64,000 nucleotides of DNA from the NCBI GenBank assembly GCA_030847615.1, contig JAUMIR010000001.1:160987001-161051000 (forward strand), read 5' to 3'. The number at the start of each line of letters is the position of its first letter. Position 1 is the stretch's first letter. The notes under the pieces are model-generated. The model saw only the letters and a list, made by a program, of their open reading frames with translations, did not search any database and was not told the origin of the DNA. The translations under genes were made by a program, and so were the position numbers. Positions 1 through 10,857 of this stretch are shown here, one piece after another. This DNA is from Gambelia wislizenii (taxonomy: Eukaryota > Chordata > Lepidosauria > Squamata > Crotaphytidae).

Positions 1-507
1 AAGCATAAATATACATGTTCCTTATTCATTCCGAACATGTACCAGCATGTGTGTGTTTCTCTAATTTAACACCTACATAAGATATTTGAAGAGCTGTAAA
101 TACAAACATCTTGAGCCAATCATTGCTCCCAACTAGAGTGGACTCACTGAATGTATGGAGCTCACATAAATGTTCACTTCCCAGCTTCCCATCGATTCAG
201 TGAATAGTTAGGACTAACAATTTTAAGCAGATCCACGGCCTCCCAAAAGAGCAAGGTATAGTATAGAATTCATAGATTGTCAAATGTGAATTTAAAAATA
301 CATCTAGAACTCAGCTTAAAATGGAGGTAGGGTGTTGCTTTTTCACACAGCTCTCAATGTATTTCTAGGCTTACTCCAAACTATGCATTCTTGGGGTGCA
401 ACCTGGCCAGTAGCAAAATGTGAAACTGAAAGTCCTTTTGAATCCAATGGGATTCAACACAAGGAATTGGGGACAATAGTGCAGCTGTTGCACTAATGGG
501 GACTTAC
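1..507 (-). other. NR0B2: Start of NR0B2-like intron 1
   Basis: This is the 5' part of the intron that follows exon 1, read on the minus strand. It opens with GTAAGT at 507-502. No exon 2 (the rest of the ligand-binding domain, ending in the AF-2 helix) was found before the left edge. It contains a palindromic repeat at about 128-225. Confidence 0.7.
128..225. repeat. Palindromic MITE-like repeat (CCAACTAGAGT family), copy 1
   Basis: The left arm reads CCAACTAGAGTGGACTCACT and the right arm, TTCAGTGAATAGTTAGGACT, is its approximate reverse complement. Related copies lie near 2337-2440, 26190-26312, 32203-32305 and 48287-48380. The shape suggests a non-autonomous DNA transposon. The superfamily is not determined. 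Confidence 0.55.
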
Positions 508-1081
508 CAGGGTTGAAAAGAACAATTCCTTTGAGATAGGCGTATTCTTTTGCAGAAATGTCTGAATCCCAGAATTTCCCCAGGATGTTTTTTAGCTTCT
601 GAACTTCTGTCAATGGTGCACCCAAAAGATAATTATGTAGTTGTTCATTATCTGTCAGAGTCTGGTTAAGAAGGATCGTTTTCAACAAGCTAGGAACTGA
701 GATCTCTTCCAGTTCAAAATCAACTTGTTCCTGAGCTAGTCCCAATATGAAGAGAGGTGCCCAATACTGTTCTATCAGTAAGAGCTGGTCTTCTGGAGGC
801 AGCTGAAAAAATGAAGGCAAATTTTTTATAAAAGTGACTGTTTTCAGAAGCACTTTTGAAGCTCTAAGACAGATGATGTCAGGAGTTTTCAGAACGACCC
901 GTCTGTTCTCCTTACAGGGGCAGTCAGTAGATGGAAACAAAGGGGGAAGAGGGAAATCTTGATGGGTCCATTGAGTCCTCACTCGCTGTTCCTTGTTAAG
1001 GACTCCATAGAGGTTGCTGGTAGGAGAAGGTGAGTTGCTGCAATATTTTCCACTCTTCTCAAATGGCCCTTGGAAAGCCAT
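508..1081 (-). CDS. NR0B2: NR0B2 (SHP)-like orphan nuclear receptor, exon 1 (partial gene)
   Basis: NR0B receptors lack a DNA-binding domain. They act in the nucleus as corepressors that bind other receptors, and in mammals SHP represses bile-acid synthesis genes under FXR control. The exon encodes 191 residues plus one base. Seen in order: an LYGVL segment near residue 24 that matches the LYALL-type motif of SHP; a Cys-rich stretch (CPCKENRR); then the ligand-binding-domain signature helices with KTVTFIKNLPSFFQLPPEDQ and WAPLFILGLAQ, and finally KEYAYLKGIVLFNP. The exon ends in CTG|GTAAGT, phase 1, at the point where human NR0B2 has its only intron. I chose ATG at 1081 because it has G at -3 and G at +4; the open frame runs upstream to about 1153 with no better ATG. 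The LPSF..LPP.DQ and KEYA.LKG matches fit SHP better than DAX1 (NR0B1), and the short N-terminus lacks DAX1 repeats. Exon 2 is off the window, so intactness is unknown. Confidence 0.87.
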
Positions 1082-1211
1082 AGCAGCTTCCTGGAAGCAA
1101 CCTTGATCAGGAATCACTTGCAGCTCTAGGAACTGGTTGATGCAGCAGTACAACAGTAAAGTACAAATTACTTTTGTTGATGTTTTTCTAACAAGATAAG
1201 CCTCCTGTTCA

Positions 1212-1218
1212 TTTTATA
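1212..1218 (-). promoter_or_regulatory. Candidate TATA box of the NR0B2-like gene
   Basis: The minus strand reads TGTATAAAATG here, about 130 bases upstream of the chosen ATG. That would put transcription start near 1185 and give a 5' UTR of about 100 bases. This is inferred from position and motif only. Confidence 0.45.
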
Positions 1219-1255
1219 CATGGTAAACTGAGCAGTAATGTGACCCCAGTTGTTG

Positions 1256-1264
1256 TTACCTTGG
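1256..1264 (-). promoter_or_regulatory. Candidate NR5A (LRH-1/SF-1)-type half-site
   Basis: The minus strand reads GGTCCAAGGTAAC. The core CCAAGGTAA differs at one position from the YCAAGGYCA monomer site of LRH-1/SF-1, which controls mammalian SHP. A GGGGTCA-like half-site lies just downstream (about 1239-1246). Both sit 20-50 bases upstream of the TATA-like motif. Binding is inferred. Confidence 0.35.
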
Positions 1265-2336
1265 ACCTTTATTTGCTCCAGGCTGTTTTCATTCATAGCC
1301 AACCAGGGTGTGGCTAAACCAATCCTCACCGCTGAAACAAGCTAAAGGAACTAAAGAAAAAGAGATGGAGAAAGAGAAAGAGCATTCAAAACCTGGTTGT
1401 ATGCTCTGATGAAAATGAGAGCTTGACCTTTACCCATTGCAAACAACTAGTTACCTGCAACTAATTATTTTGACAATGGTGGTATAACTTAATTACTTCA
1501 CAGGTTGTAACTTAACAGGAGACAGCTTTCAAGAAATAAAACATTAAAAATCACCCCAAAAAAACCACATTAAAAAAACCCAAGATGGAGTGTTTTCCCT
1601 ACTATACTTAGCTGGCTCTAGAGCTAGCAATTTGCATCAACAGGGATCAGAGCCAGACTGCTCTTGCATACAGAGAAGACCCTGAAAGGCCATCCTTCCC
1701 ATACTCTTAGGAATGACTTCCTGCCATTATGTTAGTCCTATGAGCAAGTCTTGCAACCAGATCTTTTACCTCTTAAGGGAGACAAGTGAAATTTTGCTCA
1801 GGAAACCAGGGCAAATGAATTAATCATATTAGAAGGAACTTCATTCTTGACATGTGCTTCAATCAGATATGCCTTGTGCAGCAGGGCCAGGTAACATGTG
1901 GAACATTGAACCAGGACTAATATAAGCACAGGTGACATTCTTGGATAGTTGCTGATGCCCCAGAGCCCATAGGCCCTGCGTTTCACATCTGGGTGTGCGG
2001 CATGAGACGCTGAGGCATTGCTGGAAATCTGGTGTAAAACACCCATTTATCATCACTGGTATTAACTTTCCATGCATCGCTGCAGTAGCAGAGGGGGTTC
2101 CTGTTATAAACACCTAACCATATTTTCTGGTACATTTAATCACTTTATGACTGCTCAGTGAATGATATAGAAAAAAAGGTTAAGGCCATGGAGGGATTTC
2201 AATGAGTAAATCTGGCAAGAATTGTTTGGTGTTCGTTGGTGTAACAGATTTGTTTTATCTAGATTCTAAGCTAGGTATTCACAGCTCAGAAAGTGGAAAG
2301 CACACTCATGAATCATATTGGCTTAAATTCTATTGT
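1265..2336. other. Upstream flank of NR0B2, no gene recognised
   Basis: I see no exon, RNA gene or clearly classified repeat here. Short open frames on the minus strand near 1798-2113 have no recognisable motif. Confidence 0.5.
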
Positions 2337-2440
2337 TATTCCCAACTACAGTAGACCCACTGAATCGATGACAACTTGATTAGTCAACTCTTCTGTAAAT
2401 TCCATTCAGTCAATCTATTCTAGTTTAGACTAGGATTCAA
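2337..2440. repeat. Palindromic MITE-like repeat (CCAACTAGAGT family), copy 2
   Basis: The left arm starts CCCAACTACAGTAGACCCAC. A diverged reverse-complement arm (CAGTCAATCTATTCTAGTTT) ends near 2433. Same family as 128-225. Confidence 0.45.
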
Positions 2441-2505
2441 ACTATGATGTTTTTCTCTTCTCCTTTCTGAATGTTCCTCTAAAGACAGACAAGAAAGATA
2501 AAATA

Positions 2506-2725
2506 CAGGTTGACCCCTGTATGTTCAGGGGATATGTTCCAAGACACACACCCCTGTGGATACCTGAAACTGTGGTTAATAGGGAACCTATTTTTAATGA
2601 AACAAATGCCAGGAATTGATCATAGAATCATATTGGAGGACCTACAAATGCCTAGAGAGAACATATTTTGGATGTGGATAAGTGAAACTGTGGATATTGA
2701 ATCAATGTATATGGGGGTCAATCTG
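2506..2725 (+). mobile_element. Pogo/Tigger-like MITE, copy 1
   Basis: It is flanked on both sides by TA (2504-2505, 2726-2727). The left end is CAGGTTGACCCCTGTATG and the right end GTATATGGGGGTCAATCTG, forming imperfect terminal inverted repeats that start with CAG. At 220 bp it has no coding capacity. It shares its interior with the copy at 36787-37021. Confidence 0.75.
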
Positions 2726-3247
2726 TATATACTGTACTTTCCTTGACCCTCAGCATATTTTCCCTCCTTGTTCTTGCTCACATTGACACACATTCACAAT
2801 GACTTGACTGCGATGTCCAGAAATCACTCTTCTTAATTACTTGAACAGTGGGAGGAGGAAGCAGTGCCAATTCATGGGGATAAGAGAACCAACTGAATAG
2901 CCCAGGGAACAGCACCTTTTAGGTAATCCAGAGTGCCCCTTTCAACACAGTCATGGCATCCTGCTGTGGCAGGGATTCCACCATCCCAGCAAAGCAACAG
3001 TTCAGGTGATGGGACCAAAGTAAGAGGGGGAGAGGGAGGGTGGGTATAGAATTGGACCAAAACAGATTCAGGAACCTGAACAACATAATGGGCCCTTGGT
3101 ATCCACTGTTGTTTGGTTCCAGGACCCCCAGTAGATATAAATCCCAGCTATTGCCAATAGAGGATGACTTATTTGCAGTGTTGTCACTTGAATAGATGTT
3201 AATAAAGTATCACTGTGGATGGCAAGGGGCTTATAATCTATAAGACA
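2726..3247. other. Intergenic, with a pogo-like fragment at about 3089-3150
   Basis: The segment from about 3089 reads GGGCCCTTGGTATCCACTG and TTTGGTTCCAGGACCCCCAG, matching the left end of the pogo-like copies at 38890 and 41543 but without a right end. Nothing else is recognised. Confidence 0.5.
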
Positions 3248-3540
3248 TCATGACAATGATGTCTTATAAATTATCGCAGTCCCTCCTCCCCAGCTTACCA
3301 TTTGAGGAGAGTGCACACAAGAAAAGCCATGTGCTTTAAGAGTAGCCAAAGGAAAAGAATCATCCATTGATAACCAAGTCTCAGTGAACACAGCTAAAGT
3401 TATTCTGTGATCTAACAAATAGCTGGCTAAAAATCTTACTTTTGAAACCAATGAGTGAGCATTCCATAATAATAACAATGGCACACACAGTGGTAACATG
3501 TATAAAGGAACAGAGGTTAAATACCCAAAGTGGTGTTGAT
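3248..3540 (-). pseudogene. L2-type LINE endonuclease fragment
   Basis: The minus-strand translation contains LLWNAHSLVSKVRFLASYLL, then FTETWLSMDD and HGFSCVHSPQ. These resemble the start of the APE-type endonuclease of L2/CR1-clade LINEs (WNARSL, TETWL). No downstream reverse transcriptase follows, so this is an isolated truncated piece. Confidence 0.6.
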
Positions 3541-3565
3541 TACAAGTGTGCCAAAAATATGGCAA

Positions 3566-6140
3566 GTGTGGGCACTATAAAACTGTAATAGTAGACATTG
3601 CAGCTGTGCTAGGAACACAGATTCTTAAAAATGAGTCATAACTTCTTTCTTTCCTCTTATCCTCTTTTCTCACTCTTCCTCCTTCCTCTCCTGTTCCTCA
3701 GCAGTTTGCTCTTTCAATTCCCACCTGCCAAACAAAGCCAAGTAAGTAGATTTATGGCTCCCTGGCTATTCCACAGCTTAGATTCCACAGTGCCTTCTGT
3801 CAGGGATAAAGAATCTCTTCTTTTCTTACACTTTAATTTCACCCTTCTTCTGTCCTACTACTCAAGCTTCAAGGTCACCAGCTTCCTCAGTCTATTCAGA
3901 TACAATTTATCTTTGTTTAGTTACAGTTACCAATAGCAAACCAACAATAAACGCAAGCAAACACAAGTGCCTCTGGGAGCTTCATCCAAATGCTCGCAGA
4001 GGGTTGTGGCCTGGAAAAAAAAAACTTTTTCTGGATCTGGTTATAATTGCAATTAGAAATTGCCTGTAGCCTTTGATCACCCTAATGAAAAGAAGAGTGA
4101 TGGTGTTAGTATGCCCTACTACCCCCTCCCCACAATATCTCATAATTGGAAATATTGGACACTTTTCAGGGTTGGTTTGACTGGGGCAGTCCAAAAAGGT
4201 CAGTTGGAGGTCACAGTGACCTGGATGTATGTTAAAAATGTTATGGCAAGGAAGGCCATATTAGGATTGAGCAGAAGACCCTTAGTAAACACAGTCGTTA
4301 AGGAGATATATGCCAATCCTTTCTTCCAGCCTTGGGCACCTCAGCAATGACTCATTCAATCAAACAATTAAGTGACCATTTCCAAATCCAGTCCTATGGA
4401 AATCTCTCCTATACCCCCTCCTGTCCAGCCTTGTGAGGCTGTCGTAAACTATCTTCCAGCTATTAACGCAATCAGTTGCGTTTCAGTTTTCTTTGTCTAT
4501 CGCATGGGAAAGATGTCCAGGCTTTGTCCTAAGCAGAGTATAAACAATAAATATGGTATAAATATTAGTTCCCTGACAATAGTAAAGGTATGCTATGGTG
4601 GACAAACCCAGCCAACTCACTTTCTCAGTGCACCCCAGATTGGAACCTCATGTACCACCTTCCAATGCCTGTCTGAGTATCTTTGCTGCACAAAACTCTA
4701 CTCTTCAAGACTGGTAACTATGGCCCTATATTCTTGAATCTCTCCCTCTATCTAATCCTTCCACCTGACTTGCTCTAGCCTTGTATGGTTCTTAGAAATG
4801 TGTGTTGTGTGTGTGAGTTCATTTTGTGTTATTTCCAATAAAAATGCTTATTTCACTTTAAACTGGAGTGTTCTCTACAGTTAGTACTGGTATACATAGG
4901 TGAAAAGATCCCAAAGTTACCTGCCTCTCAGAGGCTTCCATTTGAGCTAATAATTCCCACAGGCAGTAATAGAGATTTTGGTATCATAGGTGGGTCTCTA
5001 AAGCACCCCCCACTGCTTAGGGTAACAATAGCCTTTTGTGAACACATGGAACTATTGAGATAAATAGGTTGGTTTGTCCAGTCATGACAGATGACAAAAG
5101 ACTGTAAGACTGCAGTGTTGTGTTGGCTGAGAAGCAGTGGACACTGGGCAGGAAGTAGAACCTACATATAGGTGGCTTACAGACCAATCAGCTTGTAATA
5201 ATTACAATCTTGTGATATGTGACGGTGATATGATGATGATGGTGAGGAGGAGGGGGGACAACCATGATGATTGAAGGGGCGTATGTTTGCATTAGAAGCA
5301 GTATACATTGCATTAGAAACAGATACACATCTATAAACTTACATACATTTTGTGGTTTATGCTTATATGGGGATGGAGCACGAGTACCCCCTGTATGTAC
5401 ATACATTATCTATACACATCAGTAGCATGGGTACAAGTCTGTACGGAATAAAGGTCACCACTGAGAATATCATACTGGATGAAACTGAACAAGTGATCAT
5501 TAGCACTGATACAGATTATGGCCTGATTCTGTAATCTCCTTTGGAAATACAAAGCCTGCTGGCTTTTGACACTTCCCTCATTGCACATCTTACATATGGT
5601 GCAAGGCTTGAAGGTTATAAGTTCCAGCATAATCCTCATTTTATAAACATTCACATCTCCATTGACAGCGATGCCAATTGATCTGTCTGCAATTTTGCAG
5701 GTGTTTTCTGAGTCATGTGCAGATACTGGGTTGCCCTCCATCTTTTGGCATTTCCAGTGAAAGTCTCTTTAAAATGAGTGTTCTGCTTTCATCTGCTACT
5801 AACAAACATGGTTTTGGCAAGGGGTCGCCAATTAGAGCCATATTACATGAGGCCCCCAAAGCACAATAGCCCTGGGATAATAACACCTTTAGCTGGTGCC
5901 TCCTGCATGACATAATCGCTATTCCATGGTTGTAGCATGGGAGACCATTTAAAAAGCATTTTTAACAAACAGAAAAAATCCTTTAGTGACCACCTTTTCT
6001 GCAACTATCCCATTTGATTTGCCATGCTAAAGTTAAATTCTGCTTTTATGGAAATTTTGGGGATGCTAACAGGCATGTGCTGGGAAAAATGTGATTGGGG
6101 AGAAGGAGAAGAAGGGGGTGGGCATTTCGGTGAGAAACTT
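3566..6140. other. Intergenic, no gene recognised
   Basis: Open frames exist (for example 4060-4350 and 4372-4737 on plus) but none has a family motif. An AATAAA hexamer at 4837-4842 follows a TG-rich stretch and could be the poly(A) signal of an old retrotransposed or LTR-derived sequence; no poly(A) tail or LTR end is visible. The stretch 5200-5420 is rich in simple repeats. Confidence 0.4.
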
Positions 6141-6149
6141 TAACTTTTT

Positions 6150-6281
6150 TTCTTTTCCAAATGACTGCACTATTACTTCCCTGGATCTAGACAGTGTACT
6201 CCTATTGATGCAGCCTAGAATTGCATTGGCTTTTTTAGCTGCTGCATTACACTGCTGACTCATGTTCAGCTTGTATTCCAC
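6150..6281 (-). pseudogene. CR1 LINE reverse-transcriptase fragment
   Basis: The minus-strand translation gives [20 protein letters not shown] followed by [19 protein letters not shown]. This matches the same segment in the longer CR1 copies at 27655-28345 and 33496-34530. It is truncated on both sides. Confidence 0.75.
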
Positions 6282-6546
6282 TCTTTCTTTTCTTTGAGGA
6301 AAACTACACCATTATGTTAATTGCTAATAAACAACAACAAAAATATGTTAGTGCCTATAATATAGTTTTTAACTGAATTATTGGTGGCAAATTATGTAAT
6401 AATCTGAACATCCTGTACTGTGAATAGGCTAGGTTACACTGACCTGAGATAAATATATGCCCCCCCCCAAATAAAGTGTTGCAGGGGCTCCCAAAATTCC
6501 ATAAACCGGCCCAGGTGGTGGAGGGAGGGGGGAGGTTGGAGGGGGG

Positions 6547-6609
6547 AGTTTGGGATATACTCGCCATATAAGAGAAGGGGGGTCTTATACGGCGAGTATA
6601 TCCCAAACT
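6547..6609. repeat. Strong hairpin inside an interspersed repeat
   Basis: Arms 6547-6565 and 6591-6609 are perfect reverse complements over 19 bases (AGTTTGGGATATACTCGCC). Pairing continues for seven more bases after one mismatch, leaving a G-rich loop. The sequence after it (GTCGTCTTATACGCCCAGTC) belongs to the same repeat, which I cannot assign to a family. Confidence 0.7.
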
Positions 6610-7349
6610 CTATATTTTAATTTCAAAATTGGGAGGTCGTCTTATACGCCCAGTCGTCTTATACACCAGAATACTGCATTAGTCATCATGTCCTGTGGGA
6701 AAAGTGTCTGGTTTGGGAGGACCTAACCTGCAACCTGTGGTTTCAATAGTAATTGGGCAAGAGCCTAATTTGCATTATGAGGCAGAAGAACTTGGACACA
6801 GAGCCTGTTTTCAAACCAGGTGTTTCTCTCAATATTTGTAGTGTGCCACACTATTTTTTTTTTCATGCAATCTGGGTAGTTTAGTTTGAGGGGTACATTG
6901 CCTCAGAAAGGTACATTTCCACTCTGAGCACGTTTATTTAATTAAAATATCTACATGCTATATTTTAGGATAAGCCCCCACTAAAATGGCATATAATAAA
7001 ACTCAAAAATTGCAAAGCATAATAAAGTAATGGTTAAACCCGAAGATCAATACTTGACCATTAAAACAAAAAAAGCACACCCTCATATATTCAATGGCCC
7101 TAGTATGAGACTCGTAGAGTCCTAAGTCAAGTATAGGCCAAGGTAAGCTGGCAACTCTTTAGGACCTGTCTGAAGATGTTGGCATGGGATCCAACCGAAA
7201 CAGTTTGAAAAGCAGAGAGCCATTGCTGAGAAGGCCCTAATCCTCCAGACTGTCAGCTTTAGAGAGAGGGCTTTGAATGCTAAAGTCAGAATGTGAACAG
7301 GTGGATCCAAACTTCTGACTGCAGACTTGGGCAATTTGTTTAGCTCCAG

Positions 7350-7464
7350 ATACTACTGGATTGCAACTTCCACCAGCCCTAGCCACCAGCCCTCCCACCA
7401 GCCTTAGCAAATGGTTAGGGATGAGAGTTGTAGTTCAACAGCATCAGGAAGGCCATTAGTCACC
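7350..7464. repeat. Short palindromic repeat (TTGCAACTTCCACCAGCC / GAGTTGTAGTTCAACA)
   Basis: The ends are imperfect reverse complements. Similar units occur at about 9465-9560, 25750-25850, 36490-36600 and 40295-40425, each pairing a CAACTCCCATCAGCC-like arm with a GGGAGTTGTAGT-like arm. This is probably a MITE; the superfamily is unknown. Confidence 0.5.
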
Positions 7465-7680
7465 CACTAATAAGACTAGGGTTTTAAAGGCCATTATCAG
7501 TACTCTAAATTGGGCCTGGAAATACCCTGACACTCAATACAACAGGTACAATATAGGCACCACACAGTCTATTTGTCAGTACTCAGGCAGCCAACTTCTA
7601 TACATCTAGTTGATGCTTCCAAAATATCTTTACAGGTGGCCCCATGGAGAGCATGTTGCAGTAATCAAGTCAATCCAGTG
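7465..7680 (-). pseudogene. L2 LINE fragment
   Basis: The plus strand reads like the reverse complement of the L2 C-terminal coding region: AGGGTTTTAAAGGCCATTAT early, and GAGCATGTTGCAGTAATCAA late. It resembles the L2 copy at 49600-49830 but is strongly diverged, with no open frame. Confidence 0.5.
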
Positions 7681-7820
7681 AATCTATATTTCATTTCTTT
7701 ATTTCACCACCGTCTCTTTCAAGGCAGCAGGGACTGTGCTATTCTTCAGGGAAGCATTAACGGCCTCCAAGGCCCATTTCTGCATCCCTGCCCTGGCAGA
7801 TTTCTCAGTAGGCAAGGATC

Positions 7821-7890
7821 AAAAGCATGTGGTCATCCTGAAATCTGGAAGCAGTTTGTCCATATCTTCAAAAGTTATACTGAAAAGCAT
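7821..7890. repeat. Short duplicated segment, copy A (copy B at 10764-10836)
   Basis: About 70 bases starting AAAAGCATGTGGTCATCCTG are repeated nearly identically at 10764-10836; the differences seen are two bases missing and one substitution. Copy B lies directly at the 5' break of the BEL element. Confidence 0.75.
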
Positions 7891-8180
7891 CCACAGAAAC
7901 GTAACCAGGCTGTACTCTAGTTCCATCCACACTGGATTCCTTCAAAATTATTGCATCTAAGTTGGAATAGTTGGGTCCCATTCTGGAAGAAAGGTGGCAT
8001 ATAAATTAAAGAAAGAAAGATGTGAGTGATTTTATTTGCATAATGTACTGTCAGAACAACCCTTCAGGTGTTTCATTACTTGTACACCAAAGCCTATAAA
8101 AAGAAGGCCACTCACTACCTGAAAAAGTTCTATTGCAGGCAGGGAGGACAGAACAGCTGCAATTACAGCAGAGAATTAAG

Positions 8181-8402
8181 AGCCTTATCACACTATACTG
8201 TTATAGTACTCTTATTCCACTTTAACTGGTATAGGTGCCTCCTATGGAATCCTGGGATATGCAGTTTAGGGAGGAGCATCCAGCATTCTCAGCTAGCAAG
8301 TTCTTAGGCCTCACTAAACTAGAAATCCCAAAATTCTATAGGAGGCAGCCATAGCAGTTAAAGTGGAATAAAATGCTACAATGCTGTAGTGCAATAAGGC
8401 TC
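8181..8402. mobile_element. Palindromic MITE (ATTCCACTTTAACTG family), copy 1
   Basis: The left end AGCCTTATCACACTATAC pairs with the right end GTAGTGCAATAAGGCT. Inner arms carry ATTCCACTTTAACTG and CAGTTAAAGTGGAAT, then GGAATCCTGGGAT and its complement. There is no coding capacity. Copies or halves occur at 9020-9146, 26812-27003, 30697-30908 and 32536-32736. Superfamily uncertain. Confidence 0.65.
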
Positions 8403-8457
8403 TAAGATATTCAGCTATTGTTTTTGTGCTTGCACAGATGTATGCATACAGACTATG

Positions 8458-8780
8458 AAGATTTTCAGATGGGGGAAATAACCCCTGTGGAGATTGGGAG
8501 AGAAACAGGGCTGTTCTGCTGCCAATGCTCCGTTTCTCACACCCCCGTCCTTCTCCCGATTTGTTCTCCCTCCGTCGTGCTGTCATTTTCCTTCTGCTAT
8601 TTTTTTACTAATGGAAGTTCTCCATTAGTAAGAAAATAGCGGAAGGAAAATGAAATCGGGAGGAAGAGAGAACAAATAGAGATTGAGAGAAGGGCGGGGG
8701 TGTGCAAAATGGAGAGCTGGCAGCGAAACAGCCCCGTTTCTCTCCCGATCTCCACGGGGGTTATTGCCTCCGTCTGAAAA
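8458..8780. mobile_element. Large imperfect palindrome, about 320 bp
   Basis: The arm from 8458 to about 8612 (starting GATTTTCAGATGGGGGAAAT) is reverse-complementary, with mismatches, to the arm ending at 8780 (CCTCCGTCTGAAAAGC). The centre is near 8613-8617, where TTACTAATGGA meets TCCATTAGTAA. This looks like a fold-back, non-autonomous DNA element. I see no clear target-site duplication. Confidence 0.7.
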
Positions 8781-9019
8781 GCTCCTATATCTTGCCATGT
8801 TGTAGTGGGAAAATAAAATCACAAGTGATTCACTCGTGCCCACCATTTTGATTCACAAGCATACCTGTGGGAACAGTAAATGCGGTTTGTTTCACATGCC
8901 TGCAATCTTGCAAATAGACCATTAAGATGAATCTAAGCTGCTGCAAGTTGGCATTACCCCACAGCGATCCACATTTTTTCCCTCCATATAGACAAGCCCC
9001 TGGTGTTTGAAGTTTAGAG

Positions 9020-9146
9020 ACAGAGATTTATTATCAGCCAGAGAGTTTTAGTGCCTCATCAAATGACAAACCCCAGGATTCCATAGGAGGCAGCCATCGG
9101 AGTTAAAATGGAATCATAAAGCTATATTTGTGTAGTGTGAGAGGTA
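9020..9146. repeat. Half copy of the ATTCCACTTTAACTG-family MITE
   Basis: Only the right half is present: CCCCAGGATTCCATAGGAGG, then GTTAAAATGGAATCATAAAG, and the terminal GTGTAGTGTGAGAG. Confidence 0.5.
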
Positions 9147-9404
9147 CATATAGTAGCACCTCAAGACAGCCAAGTTATTTTGTCACACAAGGGAGAAAAT
9201 GCCACTAACACATCTCCTCATTTTAGGCAGTAATAATTCCAACAAGAAATGTAATAGCTGTCAATTTCCTGCCCTTTCATGACACCCCAAATTGGTTGGT
9301 CAAGGCAGCTATCTAACAGCAGGGCTGACCCTGATTCATATCCAAACAGTACACGTTGAACTCTGGTGTCTGCATTGTACTCTGAATTTCTACCACTTTG
9401 AATT

Positions 9405-9460
9405 TCACCTTAGAGTCATCATAAGTCAGAAACAACTTGAAGGCACACAACATCAAACAA
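9405..9460 (+). repeat. SINE tail fragment with Bov-B-like 3' end
   Basis: It reads AGAGTCATCATAAGTCAGAA then AACTTGAAGGCACACAACAT and ends in a CAACA-rich tail. This is the 3' part of Sauria-type SINEs, which share their tail with Bov-B LINEs. A palindromic repeat follows at about 9465-9560. Confidence 0.6.
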
Positions 9461-9560
9461 CAACATGCTATTGGACTGCAATTTCCAGTAGGCTGGGCAC
9501 CATAACCAATGGAGAGGGATGCTGGGGCTTGCAGTCCAACAACACTTGGAAAGCTGCACT

Positions 9561-10763
9561 TTCCCCACCCTTGTTTTAAAAGAAGCAGCAAATCGAACAG
9601 CCCTTTACATAAAAACTGTGGTTCTAACCTGTAATATTGTTTATGTACCAACAAAAGTGTGGCCATAGAGAGAATAAAATGATGGCATTGCCACCCAAAT
9701 AAGAATTATTTCCCCCTCCCATTGAAATTTCCCCAAATTTCTAGTACTGCAGAGAGCATGATGCTGAAGATCATGCACACCTAGAACCCTTACCACTGCT
9801 GTGTTCACATTCCCTTGGAAGCTTTCCCTGCCCCTTTTCTTTGGAAGCCTAAACTGTATTTCTAAATGCCAAATGGAAGTTTTAAGTTGCTACATTGCTA
9901 AAGATTTGGAGACTGAAAGAAAATTTCATTTGTGATGCCAGAATTCTTACTGGCTGGGGCTATGCCTTAATCCACCAGCAGCACAATACCCTGTAGCTAC
10001 ACCCTTACCTACACAGTATTGTAGACGTTCCCTCATTTCTCTGATCTTAGAAGACAAGCATTTTGGATATTAAACAGATTTTCCTCTGTATAGAGTTAAC
10101 AGCAGTTTCACACAGATATACTGTCTGGATAAAATTGCAGAGTGCTGTGAATTTGCCCTTTTCCACACATGGAATCCACTGAGTCCTATTTATGCTCTCA
10201 TAACTTTGCGTTAAAGCTTAAATTGCATGGCCTTTTCATGGTTACAGTTTGGCAGACACCCAGAGGTCCAGGAAGCAGATTTTATTGGTCATAATAAGGC
10301 TCTAGGTCAACGTTTGTCTTCTGGAACCCATCCTTCTAGGCCACATGTAGCAATATCAGAAGATTTAAGCTATTTCCAGATGATGGGCTCTTCTCTCACT
10401 ATCAATTAGATGCTCCTGTGCAGCTTTTCATCATTTTCTGCTGAATAGATTCCCCACAGTAAGAACAAAAGACAGAAGAAGGAGTCGGAAAAGAAGAAAG
10501 CACTATGAGTGGAGGTTGAATCACCTGAAGCTACTGTAAAGTTTATTGGTAGGGGCAGCATGATGATATGATTGATAGATGATTCCTCTGGAATTTCTCT
10601 GAACACTAGTGAATCAGATCAGATCAAACCAAACCAAGCCTGACTTGTAACCCACTGAGATCCTTAACTATCCAAGGTTTTGTAGTAAAGAGTCTCTATA
10701 TATTACCCAACCTTGCCCACTCCCATATCACTTAATCAAATTAAAGATTGTGACCTTATAGAA
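9561..10763. other. Intergenic, no gene recognised
   Basis: No exon, structured RNA or classified repeat could be supported here. Confidence 0.45.
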
Positions 10764-10836
10764 AAAAGCATGTGGTCATCCTGAAATCTGGAAGCAGTTT
10801 GTCCATATCTTCAAGTTATACTGAAAAGCATCCATA
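10764..10836. repeat. Short duplicated segment, copy B
   Basis: Near-identical to 7821-7890. It ends one or two bases before the first recognisable BEL gag sequence and may mark the old insertion or deletion breakpoint. Confidence 0.7.
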
Positions 10837-10857
10837 GATGCTAGCTGGAGTTCGTCT

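Noticed and set aside
371..507. Continuation of the NR0B2-like frame past the splice donor
   Set aside because: The text after GTAAGT has no ligand-binding-domain similarity, and human NR0B2 has its intron at this point.
1082..1153. N-terminal extension of the NR0B2-like frame to 1153
   Set aside because: The codon at 1153 is TTG, not ATG; the ATG at 1081 has a good Kozak context and matches the short SHP N-terminus.
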